Assembly (NCBI GenBank): GCA_022790855.1
Contig: JAAVYA010000043.1
Coordinates: 20,874-84,873 of the forward strand
DNA from: Lachnospiraceae bacterium
GTDB taxonomy: Bacteria; Bacillota; Clostridia; Lachnospirales; Lachnospiraceae
Direction of reading: 5' to 3'
Length of the DNA: 64,000 nucleotides
Below the pieces are notes generated by a model. It searched no databases, was not told the origin of the DNA, and worked only from the letters and a program-made list of their open reading frames with translations. Both the position numbers and the translations under genes were made by a program. This document shows positions 45,601 through 53,905 of the stretch, piece by piece. Within the stretch, counting starts at the first letter, position 1. Every line of letters starts with the position of its first letter.

Positions 45601-45942
45601 ATGAATCAGATAGATGCATGTATTGAAAAGCTGATTGACGCAATTTTGACCAGTGAAGCGTATCAGCAGTATTTAAGTATCCGGGAAAAAGTAAAGCAGT
45701 CCCCCGGGATGGAGCAGGCGATCCATGAGTTCCGCCGCCGGAATTTCCAGATGCGAAAAGACGGGGAGAACTTGGATCTTTATGAAGAAATTGACCGTTT
45801 GGGAGAAGAATTTGCGAAACTTCGGTCAGAGCCGCTGGTGAATGAATATCTGGCGGCGGAATTGGCAGTATGCCGTCTGTTCCAGAAGATCAACCGGAGT
45901 CTGCTGGAGCAGGTGGAATTTGATTTGGGCTTTGACGAATGA
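45601..45942 (+). CDS. ylbF: YlbF/YmcA family protein
   Basis: The 113-residue all-helical protein (LIDAILTSEAYQQYLSIREK, then RRRNFQMRKDGE) fits the YlbF/YmcA (com_ylbF) family. In Bacillus the Y-complex of YlbF, YmcA and YaaT modulates RNase Y and mRNA maturation. Its place 3 nt after RNase J is consistent with an RNA-processing role. Only one Y-complex-like gene is in the window. Confidence 0.82.
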   Translation: MNQIDACIEKLIDAILTSEAYQQYLSIREKVKQSPGMEQAIHEFRRRNFQMRKDGENLDLYEEIDRLGEEFAKLRSEPLVNEYLAAELAVCRLFQKINRSLLEQVEFDLGFDE

Positions 45943-45957
45943 GAGAAGAGGGATACG

Positions 45958-46398
45958 ATGAGCGCCAGCAAAGTAGTGCTTCGCATACTTCATGTTTGTA
46001 TCAGCATATTGGTATTTCTTTTGGTGTTGTTTGGCCTTGTAAAGCTTGGAGGCCAGGCTTATGATCTGGGATACCGGGTATTTACGGAGCGTCCTATGGA
46101 AAATGAACCGGGAACAGATGTGACGGTACGGGTTTCCGAAGGAATGAACGCATTGTCTTTGGGAACCGTATTGGAGGAAAAGGGACTGGTAAGGGACAAT
46201 AAGCTGTTTGCCATTCAGATGATGCTTTCTGCTTATGCAAAAAAGGTAAAACCGGGTCTGTATACCTTAAATACCCATCAGACCTCCCGGGAGATGCTAA
46301 AGGTGATGGCGGCGGAGGAACCGAAGGAAGAGGAAGAAGAGACAAAAAAAGAAAAAGAGAAATCCTCTGAGGATTCTTCTGGGAAGAAGAAAAAATGA
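45958..46398 (+). CDS. Short YceG/MltG-like membrane protein without catalytic domain
   Basis: The 146-residue protein has one N-terminal membrane segment (about 8-28) followed by the LysM-like subdomain seen at the start of MltG (VRVSEGMNALSLGTVLEEKG, then VKPGLYTLNTHQTSREML). It ends in a highly charged Glu/Lys/Ser tail. The catalytic YceG domain with its Glu is absent, so it is not a lytic transglycosylase. Such short forms occur in Lachnospiraceae, which argues against a recent truncation. It probably binds in the envelope; its role is unknown. Confidence 0.72.
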   Translation: MSASKVVLRILHVCISILVFLLVLFGLVKLGGQAYDLGYRVFTERPMENEPGTDVTVRVSEGMNALSLGTVLEEKGLVRDNKLFAIQMMLSAYAKKVKPGLYTLNTHQTSREMLKVMAAEEPKEEEEETKKEKEKSSEDSSGKKKK

Positions 46399-46453
46399 AC
46401 GGGATGAATGTTATTTTTCATGGGTAATGTCAGTTAGGAGAGCGTTTTTGAAA

Positions 46454-46705
46454 GGGACGCCAGGGAAAAGGGGAGCGAAACAGTCGCAAATGTTCTGCTG
46501 CTTTTTCCGGTTTCGAGATTAAGAATTACTAAAATCCCTGATTTTTGCTAAAGACAAAACAAACATCCACAAACTCGCTTCGCTCAGACAGTGCGGATGT
46601 TCGTTTTAACGCAAAATACAGGGATTTAAGGACTGAACATTTGCGACTGTTTCGCTCCCCTTTTCCCTGGCTGTGCATCTCGTTTCCTTAACAAATTGAC
46701 ATTGC
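46454..46705. repeat. Inverted repeat family A, copy 3, expanded nested hairpin
   Basis: The outer arms 46459-46495 and 46635-46671 are 37 bp and perfectly complementary, starting with the family A core GCCAGGGAAAAGGGG. The inner 139 nt fold further: AAATCCCTG pairs with CAGGGATTT, then TTTTGC with GCAAAA, then AAACAAACATCC with GGATGTTCGTTT, closing on a loop around TCGCTTCGCTC. The family tail TGTGCATCTCGTTTCCTTAA follows. The element is thus one hairpin of about 213 nt. Confidence 0.88.
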
Positions 46706-46749
46706 TTCACGGGTTAGGAATGCGCATTCCGTGAGAACATGATTTAGGT
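46706..46749. repeat. Hairpin repeat family B, copy 2
   Basis: TTCACGGGTTAGGAATGCGC followed by ATTCCGTGAGAACATGATTT is the reverse complement of copy 1 at 42264-42317 apart from a missing loop of about 10 nt and two substitutions. It contains the perfect palindrome GGAATGCGCATTCC. Confidence 0.8.
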
Positions 46750-46823
46750 ATGATGGGCAGTTTTGGCGGAGAAAAACTTAAAATATCGCCTCGAAAATAG
46801 TAACGGACAAAACAGGTGGCATC

Positions 46824-47477
46824 ATGATAATAGAAGAACGTATGGGATCTTTTCTCCGGTCTTTGGAGGAAGGGAATACGGGAATTTTAGCGGAAATTGA
46901 ACAGGAAGCCAAAAGGGAGCGGGTTCCGATCATCCGCCCGGAGACACAGGGCCTGCTGCGGCTGCTTTTGGATATGAAGCGTCCTGCTTCTATTTTGGAG
47001 ATTGGAACGGCGGTGGGATTTTCTGCGCTTTTTATGTTGGAGCACAGTAAAGAGCCTTGCCGGATTGTTACCATAGAGAATTATAAAAAGAGAATTCCCA
47101 TTGCCAGAGAGAATTTTAGGAGAGCAGGGAAAAAAGACCAGATACATCTCATGGAGGGAGACGCGATGGAGCTTCTCCCAACCTTGACAAAGCCCTTTGA
47201 TTTTATTTTTCTGGATGCGGCCAAGGGGCAGTATATTCATTTCCTGCCGGAGCTATTGCGGCTATTAGAGGCGGGAGGTACGCTGGTATCGGACAACGTA
47301 CTGCAGGAGGGAGATATTTTGGAGTCCCGGTTTGCAGTTACCAGAAGAAACCGCACCATACATAAGCGAATGCGGGAATATTTGTATGAATTGACCCATA
47401 ATCCCCAGCTGGTAACATCGGTGCTGCCGGTGGGAGATGGCGTAACTGTCAGCAGCAGAAAGAAGGAGATCACATGA
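46824..47477 (+). CDS. trmR: tRNA 5-hydroxyuridine methyltransferase TrmR (O-methyltransferase family)
   Basis: The 217-residue class I methyltransferase has the SAM motif ILEIGTAVGFSALF (about 58-71) and the metal-site phrase FDFIFLDAAKGQYI, as in catechol O-methyltransferase-like proteins. In Firmicutes the YrrM/TrmR member methylates 5-hydroxyuridine 34 in tRNA. The U32 peptidase gene overlaps its end by 4 nt. U32 proteins such as TrhP make ho5U34, so the pair fits one pathway for mo5U. Confidence 0.82.
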   Translation: MIIEERMGSFLRSLEEGNTGILAEIEQEAKRERVPIIRPETQGLLRLLLDMKRPASILEIGTAVGFSALFMLEHSKEPCRIVTIENYKKRIPIARENFRRAGKKDQIHLMEGDAMELLPTLTKPFDFIFLDAAKGQYIHFLPELLRLLEAGGTLVSDNVLQEGDILESRFAVTRRNRTIHKRMREYLYELTHNPQLVTSVLPVGDGVTVSSRKKEIT

Positions 47478-48697
47478 AAAAGCCAGAGTTGCTGGTGCCG
47501 GCAAGCAGTTTGGAAGTATTGAAAACAGCGGTAATATTTGGCGCAGATGCCGTCTACATCGGGGGAGAAGCCTTTGGCCTGCGGGCAAAAGCTAAAAATT
47601 TTTCTCTCCCGGAGATGGAAGAGGGGATCCGGTTTGCCCATCAGCATCAGGTGAAGGTGTATGTAACTGCAAATATCCTGGCCCATAATTATGATTTGGA
47701 TGGAGTAGCCGCATATTTTCAGGAAATCAAAGGCTTTGGCGTAGATGCATTGATCATTTCGGATCCGGGAATCTTTGATATTGCAAAGGAAGTCTGCCCT
47801 GATATTGACATCCATATCAGTACCCAGGCCAATAATACCAATTACGGAACCTTTCGGTTCTGGCACAGAATGGGGGCAAAGCGGGCGGTATGTGCCCGGG
47901 AGCTTTCCCTTCCGGAGATTTCCCAGATTCGCCGGGAGATTCCGAAGGATATGGAGATAGAAGTTTTTGTCCATGGGGCTATGTGCATTTCTTATTCCGG
48001 CAGATGTCTTTTGAGCAGTTTTTTAGCCGGAAGAGACGCTAACCATGGGGCGTGTACCCATCCTTGCCGCTGGAATTATGCGGTGATGGAGGAGAAGCGG
48101 CCAGGGGAATATTTTCCGGTGTATGAAAATGACCGAGGAACTTATATTTTTAATTCCAAGGATCTGTGTATGATTGAATATATTCCTCAGCTGTTGGAAG
48201 CGGGGATTGACAGCTTTAAAATAGAAGGAAGAATGAAAACCGCACTATATGTGGCTACGGTTGCCAGGACGTATCGAAAAGCCATTGACGATTGCCTGGA
48301 ATCCAGGGAGAAATACCAGGGGAATCTGGACTGGTATCGGGAACAGATCGCAAGCTGCACCCACCGCCGATTCACAACAGGTTTCTTTTTTGGAAAACCA
48401 GACCAGGAGGCTCAGATTTATGGGGACAGCACCTATGTGAAGGAGTATACGTATCTGGGGACCGTAGAGGCTTCCGATACCGGGGGCTTGCATCGGATCG
48501 AACAGCGTAACAAATTTTCTTTGGGGGAAGAGATTGAGATTATGAAGCCGGATGGCAGAAATATCAAAGCCAGGGTGAATCGTATTCTGGATGAGAAGGG
48601 GAATCTGATGGATTCTGCACCTCATCCCAAGCAGAAATTATGGATCGATCTGGGCCAGGGCCTGGATCAATATGATATATTACGCAGACAGGAATAG
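47474..48697 (+). CDS. U32 family peptidase-like protein (TrhP/RlhA type)
   Basis: The 407-residue protein has the U32 signature region VFVHGAMCISYSGRCLLSS and a set of Cys (GACTHPCRW) likely to hold an iron-sulfur cluster. It ends with a small beta domain (GDSTYVKEYTYLG). Characterised relatives hydroxylate tRNA U34 (TrhP) or 23S rRNA (RlhA) rather than acting as peptidases. ATGA overlap with trmR supports a shared role in tRNA wobble modification. Confidence 0.85.
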   Translation: MKKPELLVPASSLEVLKTAVIFGADAVYIGGEAFGLRAKAKNFSLPEMEEGIRFAHQHQVKVYVTANILAHNYDLDGVAAYFQEIKGFGVDALIISDPGIFDIAKEVCPDIDIHISTQANNTNYGTFRFWHRMGAKRAVCARELSLPEISQIRREIPKDMEIEVFVHGAMCISYSGRCLLSSFLAGRDANHGACTHPCRWNYAVMEEKRPGEYFPVYENDRGTYIFNSKDLCMIEYIPQLLEAGIDSFKIEGRMKTALYVATVARTYRKAIDDCLESREKYQGNLDWYREQIASCTHRRFTTGFFFGKPDQEAQIYGDSTYVKEYTYLGTVEASDTGGLHRIEQRNKFSLGEEIEIMKPDGRNIKARVNRILDEKGNLMDSAPHPKQKLWIDLGQGLDQYDILRRQE

Positions 48698-48710
48698 GAG
48701 GAACAGACAA

Positions 48711-49781
48711 ATGGGCAATGAGAGATATGTGGCGTATGTAGGGACCTATACCCATGGAAACAGCGTGGGGATCCACATTTACGACCTGGATGTGGAGCAG
48801 GGCAAAATGGTGGAACGGAAAGTAATTCCCATCAATAATCCTTCGGATCTGACCGTATCAAAAGACGGAAGATTTTTGTATTCCATTGCAGACGAAGGGG
48901 TAAAAGCCTTCCGTATCCTTCCGGACGGAGATTTGGAAGCCATGAATAAAAAATGGATTGGCGGAATGCGCGGCTGTTATGTGGCGGTTGATGATAAGAA
49001 CCGGTATCTTTTTGTGGCCGGTTACCATGACGGCAGAGTTACCATGATGCATCTGGAAGAAGACGGGAGCATCGGAGAGATCGCAGACGGTATTTTCCAT
49101 AAGGGTATGGGCAGGAATATTGCAGAACGCAGTTCCCGTCCTCATGTGAATTGTGTGGAATTGACTCCCCTGAAACAAAATTATATCTGTGCTGTGGACG
49201 GCGGCCTGGATCATGTAAAAATCTATCAGTTGGATTATGAACATGGAAAGCTTAAAATAGCGGATATCTTGCGCTGTCCTTTATCCTCCGCACCTCGGAT
49301 GATACGGTTTACCAAGGACGGCAATTATGCGTATGTCCTGTGTGAATTGAAAAATACCGTGGAGGTACATCGCTATATGTGTACGCCGGACGGGCCAAAG
49401 TTCGAATTTATCCAGAGCATTCGGACGGTGGATGAAGAAGAAGCGGCCAATGGGGGAGCTTCCGGAATGGAGCTGACGGAAGACGGAAGATATCTGTTCT
49501 GTTCCAATGCGGGGACGAATACGGTTATTATTTATGAGATTAACCAGGAGACCGGAATACTTACGGAAGTATGCAGTTCCGCCATCAGCGGGGATTATCC
49601 TAAGACATTGGGGATTTTTCCAGACGGCAGGCATTTTGTGAGCCTGAACCATGATACGAATGAGATTATTTTGTTTGCGGTGGATTATGAGAAGAAATAT
49701 TTTCTCATGAAGGGACGTCCTATCCGGATTGAGACGCCGAATTGTATTCATATTCATAAGCTACAGGATGTTGTTAGATAG
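48711..49781 (+). CDS. Lactonase family beta-propeller protein (6-phosphogluconolactonase-like)
   Basis: The 356-residue protein begins YVAYVGTYTHGNSVGIHIYD and shows repeated blades of about 45 residues with phrases such as LTEDGRYLFCSNAGTNTVII. This is the lactonase/YkgB/Pgl (seven-blade propeller) family, which hydrolyses 6-phosphogluconolactone or other lactones. No signal peptide is present. AGGAGG precedes the ATG at 48711; an in-frame start at 48672 would overlap the U32 gene. A bidirectional hairpin follows. Confidence 0.82.
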   Translation: MGNERYVAYVGTYTHGNSVGIHIYDLDVEQGKMVERKVIPINNPSDLTVSKDGRFLYSIADEGVKAFRILPDGDLEAMNKKWIGGMRGCYVAVDDKNRYLFVAGYHDGRVTMMHLEEDGSIGEIADGIFHKGMGRNIAERSSRPHVNCVELTPLKQNYICAVDGGLDHVKIYQLDYEHGKLKIADILRCPLSSAPRMIRFTKDGNYAYVLCELKNTVEVHRYMCTPDGPKFEFIQSIRTVDEEEAANGGASGMELTEDGRYLFCSNAGTNTVIIYEINQETGILTEVCSSAISGDYPKTLGIFPDGRHFVSLNHDTNEIILFAVDYEKKYFLMKGRPIRIETPNCIHIHKLQDVVR

Positions 49782-49799
49782 ATTACTATGATGGGAATG

Positions 49800-49823
49800 T
49801 CCCCCGCTGCAATTGGCGGGGGA
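49800..49823. terminator. Bidirectional terminator between the lactonase gene and aroC
   Basis: TCCCCCGC/GCGGGGGA with an 8-nt loop separates convergent genes. A TTTGGCTTT tract follows on the plus strand. Confidence 0.7.
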
Positions 49824-49830
49824 TTTGGCT

Positions 49831-50997
49831 TTAGGAGTGAGAATGCTTGCTCCCTGCTCCATAAATTTTTTTCAAATATTCCGTTCTTGCTCCTGCATTA
49901 GACAGTATCAGGTCTGCTATGGTCAGGGCGGCCATGGCTTCCACAACTACCACGGCCCGGGGAACGATAATCGGATCGTGGCGCCCACGGATGCTGATCT
50001 CAATATCTTCTCCGTTTTTATTCACAGTCTGCTGGAGGGAGGAAATAGACGGTGTAGGTTTGACGGCAGCCCTAAATACAATAGGGCTGCCGTCGCTGAT
50101 ACCGCCGAGAATCCCTCCGGAGTGGTTGGTCCTTTTTTTTACCTGGCCGTTCTCATCATGATAAAAGCTGTCGTTGTTTTCGCTGCCCCGGCTCTTGGCG
50201 GCTGCGAAGCCGTCCCCGATTTCAAAGCCCTTGACTGCCCCGATGGAAAATATGGACTTGGCCAGTGCGGCGTCCAGTTTTTCAAATACAGGGTCCCCGA
50301 CGCCTGCCCAAACTCCGGTAAGGACACATTCGATGATGCCTCCAGCAGAGTCTTTGTTCTTCATGCATTCTTCCAGATATTCCTGTGCCCGGCTGGCTGC
50401 GTCTGAATCCGGCATGTACAGAGGATTTCCATAAATAGATTTTCGAAGAGCCAAGACTGCTTCCGGGGAGGAGTCCTGAAAAAGCGCTGCTCCGGGATCG
50501 GAGGCAATTTCAACAGGGCCGATGGAGCGGCTGTAGGCCAAAACGGAAACGCCGAATTCCTCCAACAGCTTGGCGGCCACAGCTCCCGCCGCCACCCGGC
50601 CGATAGTTTCGCGCCCAGAAGAGCGGCCGCCCCCACGATAATCCCGGAACCCATACTTGGCGTCAAGGGTATAATCGGCATGGCCGGGCCGATAATATCC
50701 GGCAATTTCACTATAATCTCTGGAACGCTGATCCTGATTAAAAACTACCAGGCTGATGGGAGTACCAGTGGTCTTTCCCTCAAACGTCCCGGATAGAATC
50801 TGCACCGCGTCGTCCTCCTTGCGGGGGGTAGCATAACGGGACTGCCCAGGTTTCCGTCTATTTAAATATGCTTGAATATCTTCCTGGGAAAGCGAGAGTC
50901 CCGCGGGGCAGCCGTCAATCACAACCCCAATCCCAGCGCCGTGAGATTCCCCCCATGTAGTAATCTGAAAATGTGTTCCAAAGGTAGAGCCTGCCAT
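49831..50997 (-). CDS. aroC: Chorismate synthase
   Basis: The 388-residue protein starts GSTFGTHFQITTWGESHGAG and contains the signatures YRPGHADYT and RGGGRSSGRETIGRVAAGA. It converts 5-enolpyruvylshikimate 3-phosphate to chorismate with reduced FMN. CAGGAGG precedes the ATG. It is the only shikimate-pathway gene in the window and faces away from tgt. Confidence 0.96.
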   Translation of the reverse strand: MAGSTFGTHFQITTWGESHGAGIGVVIDGCPAGLSLSQEDIQAYLNRRKPGQSRYATPRKEDDAVQILSGTFEGKTTGTPISLVVFNQDQRSRDYSEIAGYYRPGHADYTLDAKYGFRDYRGGGRSSGRETIGRVAAGAVAAKLLEEFGVSVLAYSRSIGPVEIASDPGAALFQDSSPEAVLALRKSIYGNPLYMPDSDAASRAQEYLEECMKNKDSAGGIIECVLTGVWAGVGDPVFEKLDAALAKSIFSIGAVKGFEIGDGFAAAKSRGSENNDSFYHDENGQVKKRTNHSGGILGGISDGSPIVFRAAVKPTPSISSLQQTVNKNGEDIEISIRGRHDPIIVPRAVVVVEAMAALTIADLILSNAGARTEYLKKIYGAGSKHSHS

Positions 50998-51022
50998 AAT
51001 CTATTCCTCCTGATGTGTGCTT

Positions 51023-51051
51023 ATTATATTCGAATTGTTGAAAAAAACGAA
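51023..51051 (-). promoter_or_regulatory. Likely promoter of aroC
   Basis: On the minus strand TATAAT (51028-51023) is preceded at 17 nt by a weak TTCGTT (51051-51046). The -10 is good and the -35 poor. Confidence 0.45.
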
Positions 51052-51062
51052 TCTCTGCCCTC

Positions 51063-51093
51063 CGTGTACAAAGGAACATACGCCCCTTGTACA
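51063..51093. repeat. Inverted repeat in the aroC-tgt divergent region
   Basis: GTGTACAAAGG and CCCCTTGTACAC pair almost perfectly around an 8-nt loop, just upstream of the aroC promoter. A further imperfect dyad (TACCACCTA and TAGGTAGT) spans about 51108-51158. The 325-nt gap has no gene. It could hold operators for aroC or a terminator. Confidence 0.55.
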
Positions 51094-51193
51094 CTGAGGA
51101 TATCGTACCACCTAGCGTGTACCATAAGATCTGCGCCCACTTATGCGCGATAGGTAGTCCCAAATAATTTCATTATATTCATGCTTTCTCTAT

Positions 51194-51222
51194 TTGTCAA
51201 ATTCCTATTCTTGTTGTAAAAT
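51194..51222 (+). promoter_or_regulatory. Promoter of tgt, sigma-A type
   Basis: TTGTCA (51194-51199) and TAAAAT (51217-51222) are separated by 17 nt. Transcription should begin near 51229, giving a leader of about 94 nt. Confidence 0.7.
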
Positions 51223-51226
51223 AGAT

Positions 51227-51314
51227 ATACCCAAAGGGCACACAATCTATTTGGGGGTATCCTGATCTGTCGTCTCACACCCAAATCCCCCTAAAAACTA
51301 TTTAACAGAAAGGA
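51227..51314 (+). promoter_or_regulatory. Structured leader of tgt with alternative pairings
   Basis: TTTGGGGGTAT (51250-51260) can pair with upstream ATACCCAAA (51227-51235), or downstream with CCCAAAT (51280-51286) and CCCCC (51287-51291). An A-rich CTAAAAACTA (51291-51300) precedes the ribosome site. In some Firmicutes tgt and queuosine genes are under preQ1 riboswitches, but the preQ1-I loop consensus is not present here. It is a candidate regulatory leader only. Confidence 0.4.
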
Positions 51315-51322
51315 TCAACATC

Positions 51323-52459
51323 ATGTACAACCTACTAAAACAAGAAGGCCGTGCCAAACGCGGCGAATTTCATACAGTACACGGCATAATTCAAACTCCC
51401 GTATTTATGAATGTAGGGACGGTAGCGGCAATCAAAGGCGCCGTGTCCACCCAGGATCTTTTGGAACTGAAAACCCAAGTGCAGCTTTCCAATACGTACC
51501 ATCTCCATGTGCGCCCGGGAGACGAATTGATTCATAAGCTGGGAGGGCTTCACAAATTTATGGTTTGGGACAAGCCCATTCTTACGGATTCCGGTGGATT
51601 CCAGGTGTTTTCCCTGGCAAAGCTTCGAAAGATCAAGGAAGAAGGCGTCTATTTTAATTCCCATATTGACGGCAGGAAGATTTTTATGGGCCCGGAGGAG
51701 AGTATCCGTATTCAGTCCAACCTGGGTTCTACGATTGCCATGGCATTTGATGAATGTCCTTCCAGCGTAGCGGAACGTTCCTATGTGGAAGCTTCTGTTG
51801 CCAGGACGACCCGGTGGCTGATCCGATGCAAACAAGAGCTGGAACGGTTAAATAGCCTGGAGGGTACGATTAATCAGAATCAGATGCTCTTTGGCATTAA
51901 TCAAGGAGCTGTGTATGAAGATATCCGCGTGGATCATGCCAAACGGATCGCAGAATTGGATTTGGACGGTTATGCGGTGGGAGGACTGGCAGTGGGAGAG
52001 AGCCATGAGGAGATGTACCGGATTTTGGATGCGGTGGTTCCCTGCCTGCCGGTGAATAAGCCAACCTATTTAATGGGTGTCGGGACGCCTGCCAATATCC
52101 TGGAAGGGGTAGAACGGGGAATTGATTTTTTTGATTGTGTGTATCCTTCCAGAAACGGTCGTCACGGCCATTTGTACACCAACCAGGGGAAATTGAACTT
52201 GTTCAACCAGAAATATGAAACAGACATGCGCCCAATTGAAGAAGGCTGCCAGTGCCCGGCCTGCAGACATTACAGCAGGGCCTACATCCGCCATTTGTTG
52301 AAAGCAAAGGAAATGTTGGGAATGCGCCTTTGCGTAATGCATAATCTATATTTTTATAATACCATGATGGAAGAAATACGAGATGCCCTGGATGAGGGAC
52401 GGTTCCGTTCCTATAAAGAAGAAAAGCTCTACGGAATGAGCCAAGTGGGACAAGGCTGA
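51323..52459 (+). CDS. tgt: tRNA-guanine transglycosylase
   Basis: The 378-residue protein carries the substrate loop ILTDSGGFQVFSL, the nucleophile region FFDCVYPSRNGRHGHLYT and the zinc site CQCPACRHYSRAYIRHLL near the C-terminus. It exchanges guanine 34 in certain tRNAs for preQ1, a step in queuosine synthesis. AGAAAGGA precedes the ATG. No other que genes are in the window. YajC follows, a common order in bacteria. Confidence 0.96.
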   Translation: MYNLLKQEGRAKRGEFHTVHGIIQTPVFMNVGTVAAIKGAVSTQDLLELKTQVQLSNTYHLHVRPGDELIHKLGGLHKFMVWDKPILTDSGGFQVFSLAKLRKIKEEGVYFNSHIDGRKIFMGPEESIRIQSNLGSTIAMAFDECPSSVAERSYVEASVARTTRWLIRCKQELERLNSLEGTINQNQMLFGINQGAVYEDIRVDHAKRIAELDLDGYAVGGLAVGESHEEMYRILDAVVPCLPVNKPTYLMGVGTPANILEGVERGIDFFDCVYPSRNGRHGHLYTNQGKLNLFNQKYETDMRPIEEGCQCPACRHYSRAYIRHLLKAKEMLGMRLCVMHNLYFYNTMMEEIRDALDEGRFRSYKEEKLYGMSQVGQG

Positions 52460-52616
52460 TTCTCTGGCGTTGTTCCTGCTACAAACAAACATCCATTTAA
52501 AATCGCTTCGCGATGAGATTTTTGCAATTTTGAATCATATTCTTACGGTCAGCGCAGACCTGTTTGAACTGTTACGCGCCAACTTCTAAAAAAAGTATGA
52601 AATCTGCTAAAAATGC

Positions 52617-52645
52617 TTGCCCAAAGTATTTCTTTTGTGTAGAAT
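52617..52645 (+). promoter_or_regulatory. Promoter of yajC, sigma-A type
   Basis: TTGCCC (52617-52622) and TAGAAT (52640-52645) are separated by 17 nt, 65 nt before yajC. The rest of the 250-nt gap after tgt shows no gene. Confidence 0.55.
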
Positions 52646-52710
52646 GGTAATAGTCTCAAAAAAAGAAAGAAAACAAGACGAAGATTACAGGATTTAGGAG
52701 GAGAAAAAGA

Positions 52711-53025
52711 ATGTCGATTTTGGCAAGCGCAGCAACCACATATGGCGGAATGATTATCTGGCTGGTGATCATTTTTGTGTTTATGTATTTTTTCATGATA
52801 CGTCCCCAGCAGAAGGAGACAAAGAAAAAGAATGCAATGATCGCATCCCTGGCGGTAGGGGATACGGTGTTGACCACCAGCGGGTTTTACGGAATGGTAA
52901 TTGATATTACCGATGATACGGTGATTGTGGAGTTCGGAAGTAATAAGAATTGCCGTATTCCCATGCAAAAAGGAGCAGTATCCATGGTAGAGAAGCCTGA
53001 AGCGCCTGAGAAGGATCAGAAATAA
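52711..53025 (+). CDS. yajC: Preprotein translocase subunit YajC
   Basis: The 104-residue protein has one N-terminal membrane segment (YGGMIIWLVIIFVFMYFFMI) followed by RPQQKETKKKNAMIASLAVG and DTVLTTSGFYG, the YajC hallmarks. It associates with SecDF at the inner membrane. SecD and secF, often next, are not in the window; a strong terminator follows instead. Confidence 0.92.
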   Translation: MSILASAATTYGGMIIWLVIIFVFMYFFMIRPQQKETKKKNAMIASLAVGDTVLTTSGFYGMVIDITDDTVIVEFGSNKNCRIPMQKGAVSMVEKPEAPEKDQK

Positions 53026-53046
53026 GTTTTCATGGGAAGCAGAGTG

Positions 53047-53084
53047 AAGAGACGCGAACGCCGTAGGCGGATGCGTCTTTTTTT
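53047..53084 (+). terminator. Rho-independent terminator of yajC
   Basis: AGACGC/GCGTCT encloses CGCC/GGCG and runs into seven Ts. Confidence 0.8.
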
Positions 53085-53317
53085 CTGTACAGAGGGCAAG
53101 CGGGAGCAGGCGGAGGATTTTGGACTGCAAGCTCCGTGGGGTTAAAAAAGAACATTTTGCTATATAAAAAGAACTCCTTGTTATGTTCTGAGAAATTTTT
53201 TAAAGCTATAATGGAATCACTAAGAAATACAGCAGCCTGGCTGTCTGAGAGATATCAGATTAGAATATCTTTACAAAGTATCAGAACAAGTGCATGTGAA
53301 AAGAAGGAGGAACTGGG

Positions 53318-53905
53318 ATGAAATTGAAAAAATTAGCAGCAATGTCAGGAATTTTGGCTCTGTTGGCCGCTTCGCTCATCGGCTGCGGAAAAGGCTCGGA
53401 TAACGGCGGCGGAAAAAACAGCGGAGACGTATCAATTACGATTTTTAATTCTAAAAGCGAGATCCAGGAATATTTGGAAGATGCGGCTGAGACATATGGA
53501 AAAGAGAACCATGTGAATATTGAAGTGTATTTCTCCAATGATACGGTTGCCGCACATTTAGCGGCCCAATATGCAGCCAATGACCCTTATACGATGGCTA
53601 TGACAGATGCAAAGGATATTTATACATTGGGGGCGCAGTATGGTTATGATATGAGCAATCAGGCATGGGTGGAGGATACGGATTTTGAAATTTCCGTAGA
53701 TGGTAAAGCGCTGGGATTTCCAGTCTGTATCGAAGCCCGGGGCCTTCTCTACTATATGGGACTTTCCGCTACGTCTGGCCGGGGACTTTTTTTCTATGAT
53801 TGTCTGTCTCATCAGGAAATTGGTATGCAGCGTGAAATGTTTTCACCGAAGGTTGCCTCCCATGGATGCAGAATATACCGCTGCAGTATAAGGAGGGGCG
53901 AATGA
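53318..53905 (+). pseudogene. Truncated ABC solute-binding lipoprotein
   Basis: A lipoprotein signal with lipobox LIGC (Cys23) is followed by about 125 residues like the first lobe of a sugar-type solute-binding protein (ITIFNSKSEIQEYLEDAAET, then VCIEARGLLYYMG). Such proteins are about 420 residues. Here homology stops near 53765, and the remaining 45 codons read as unrelated, Cys-rich sequence. The protein cannot form both lobes, so it is a remnant. AAGGAGG precedes the ATG, and a TATAAT at 53207-53212 may still drive it. Its end overlaps the zinc-ribbon gene by 4 nt. Confidence 0.7.

Larger units (their letters stand above)
46399..46823. other. Repeat-filled gap before trmR
   Basis: No gene is visible. 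The gap contains repeat A copy 3 (46454-46705) followed directly by repeat B copy 2 (46706-46749). No clear promoter for trmR was found. Confidence 0.7.

Noticed and set aside
51000..51163. Possible tRNA or small structured RNA upstream of aroC
   Set aside because: Arms resemble a cloverleaf only loosely; no T-loop consensus or CCA-type acceptor stem was found.
51227..51314. Classical preQ1-I riboswitch before tgt
   Set aside because: The A-rich tail fits but the conserved short loop and its pairing with the tail are missing; kept only as an unspecific leader.
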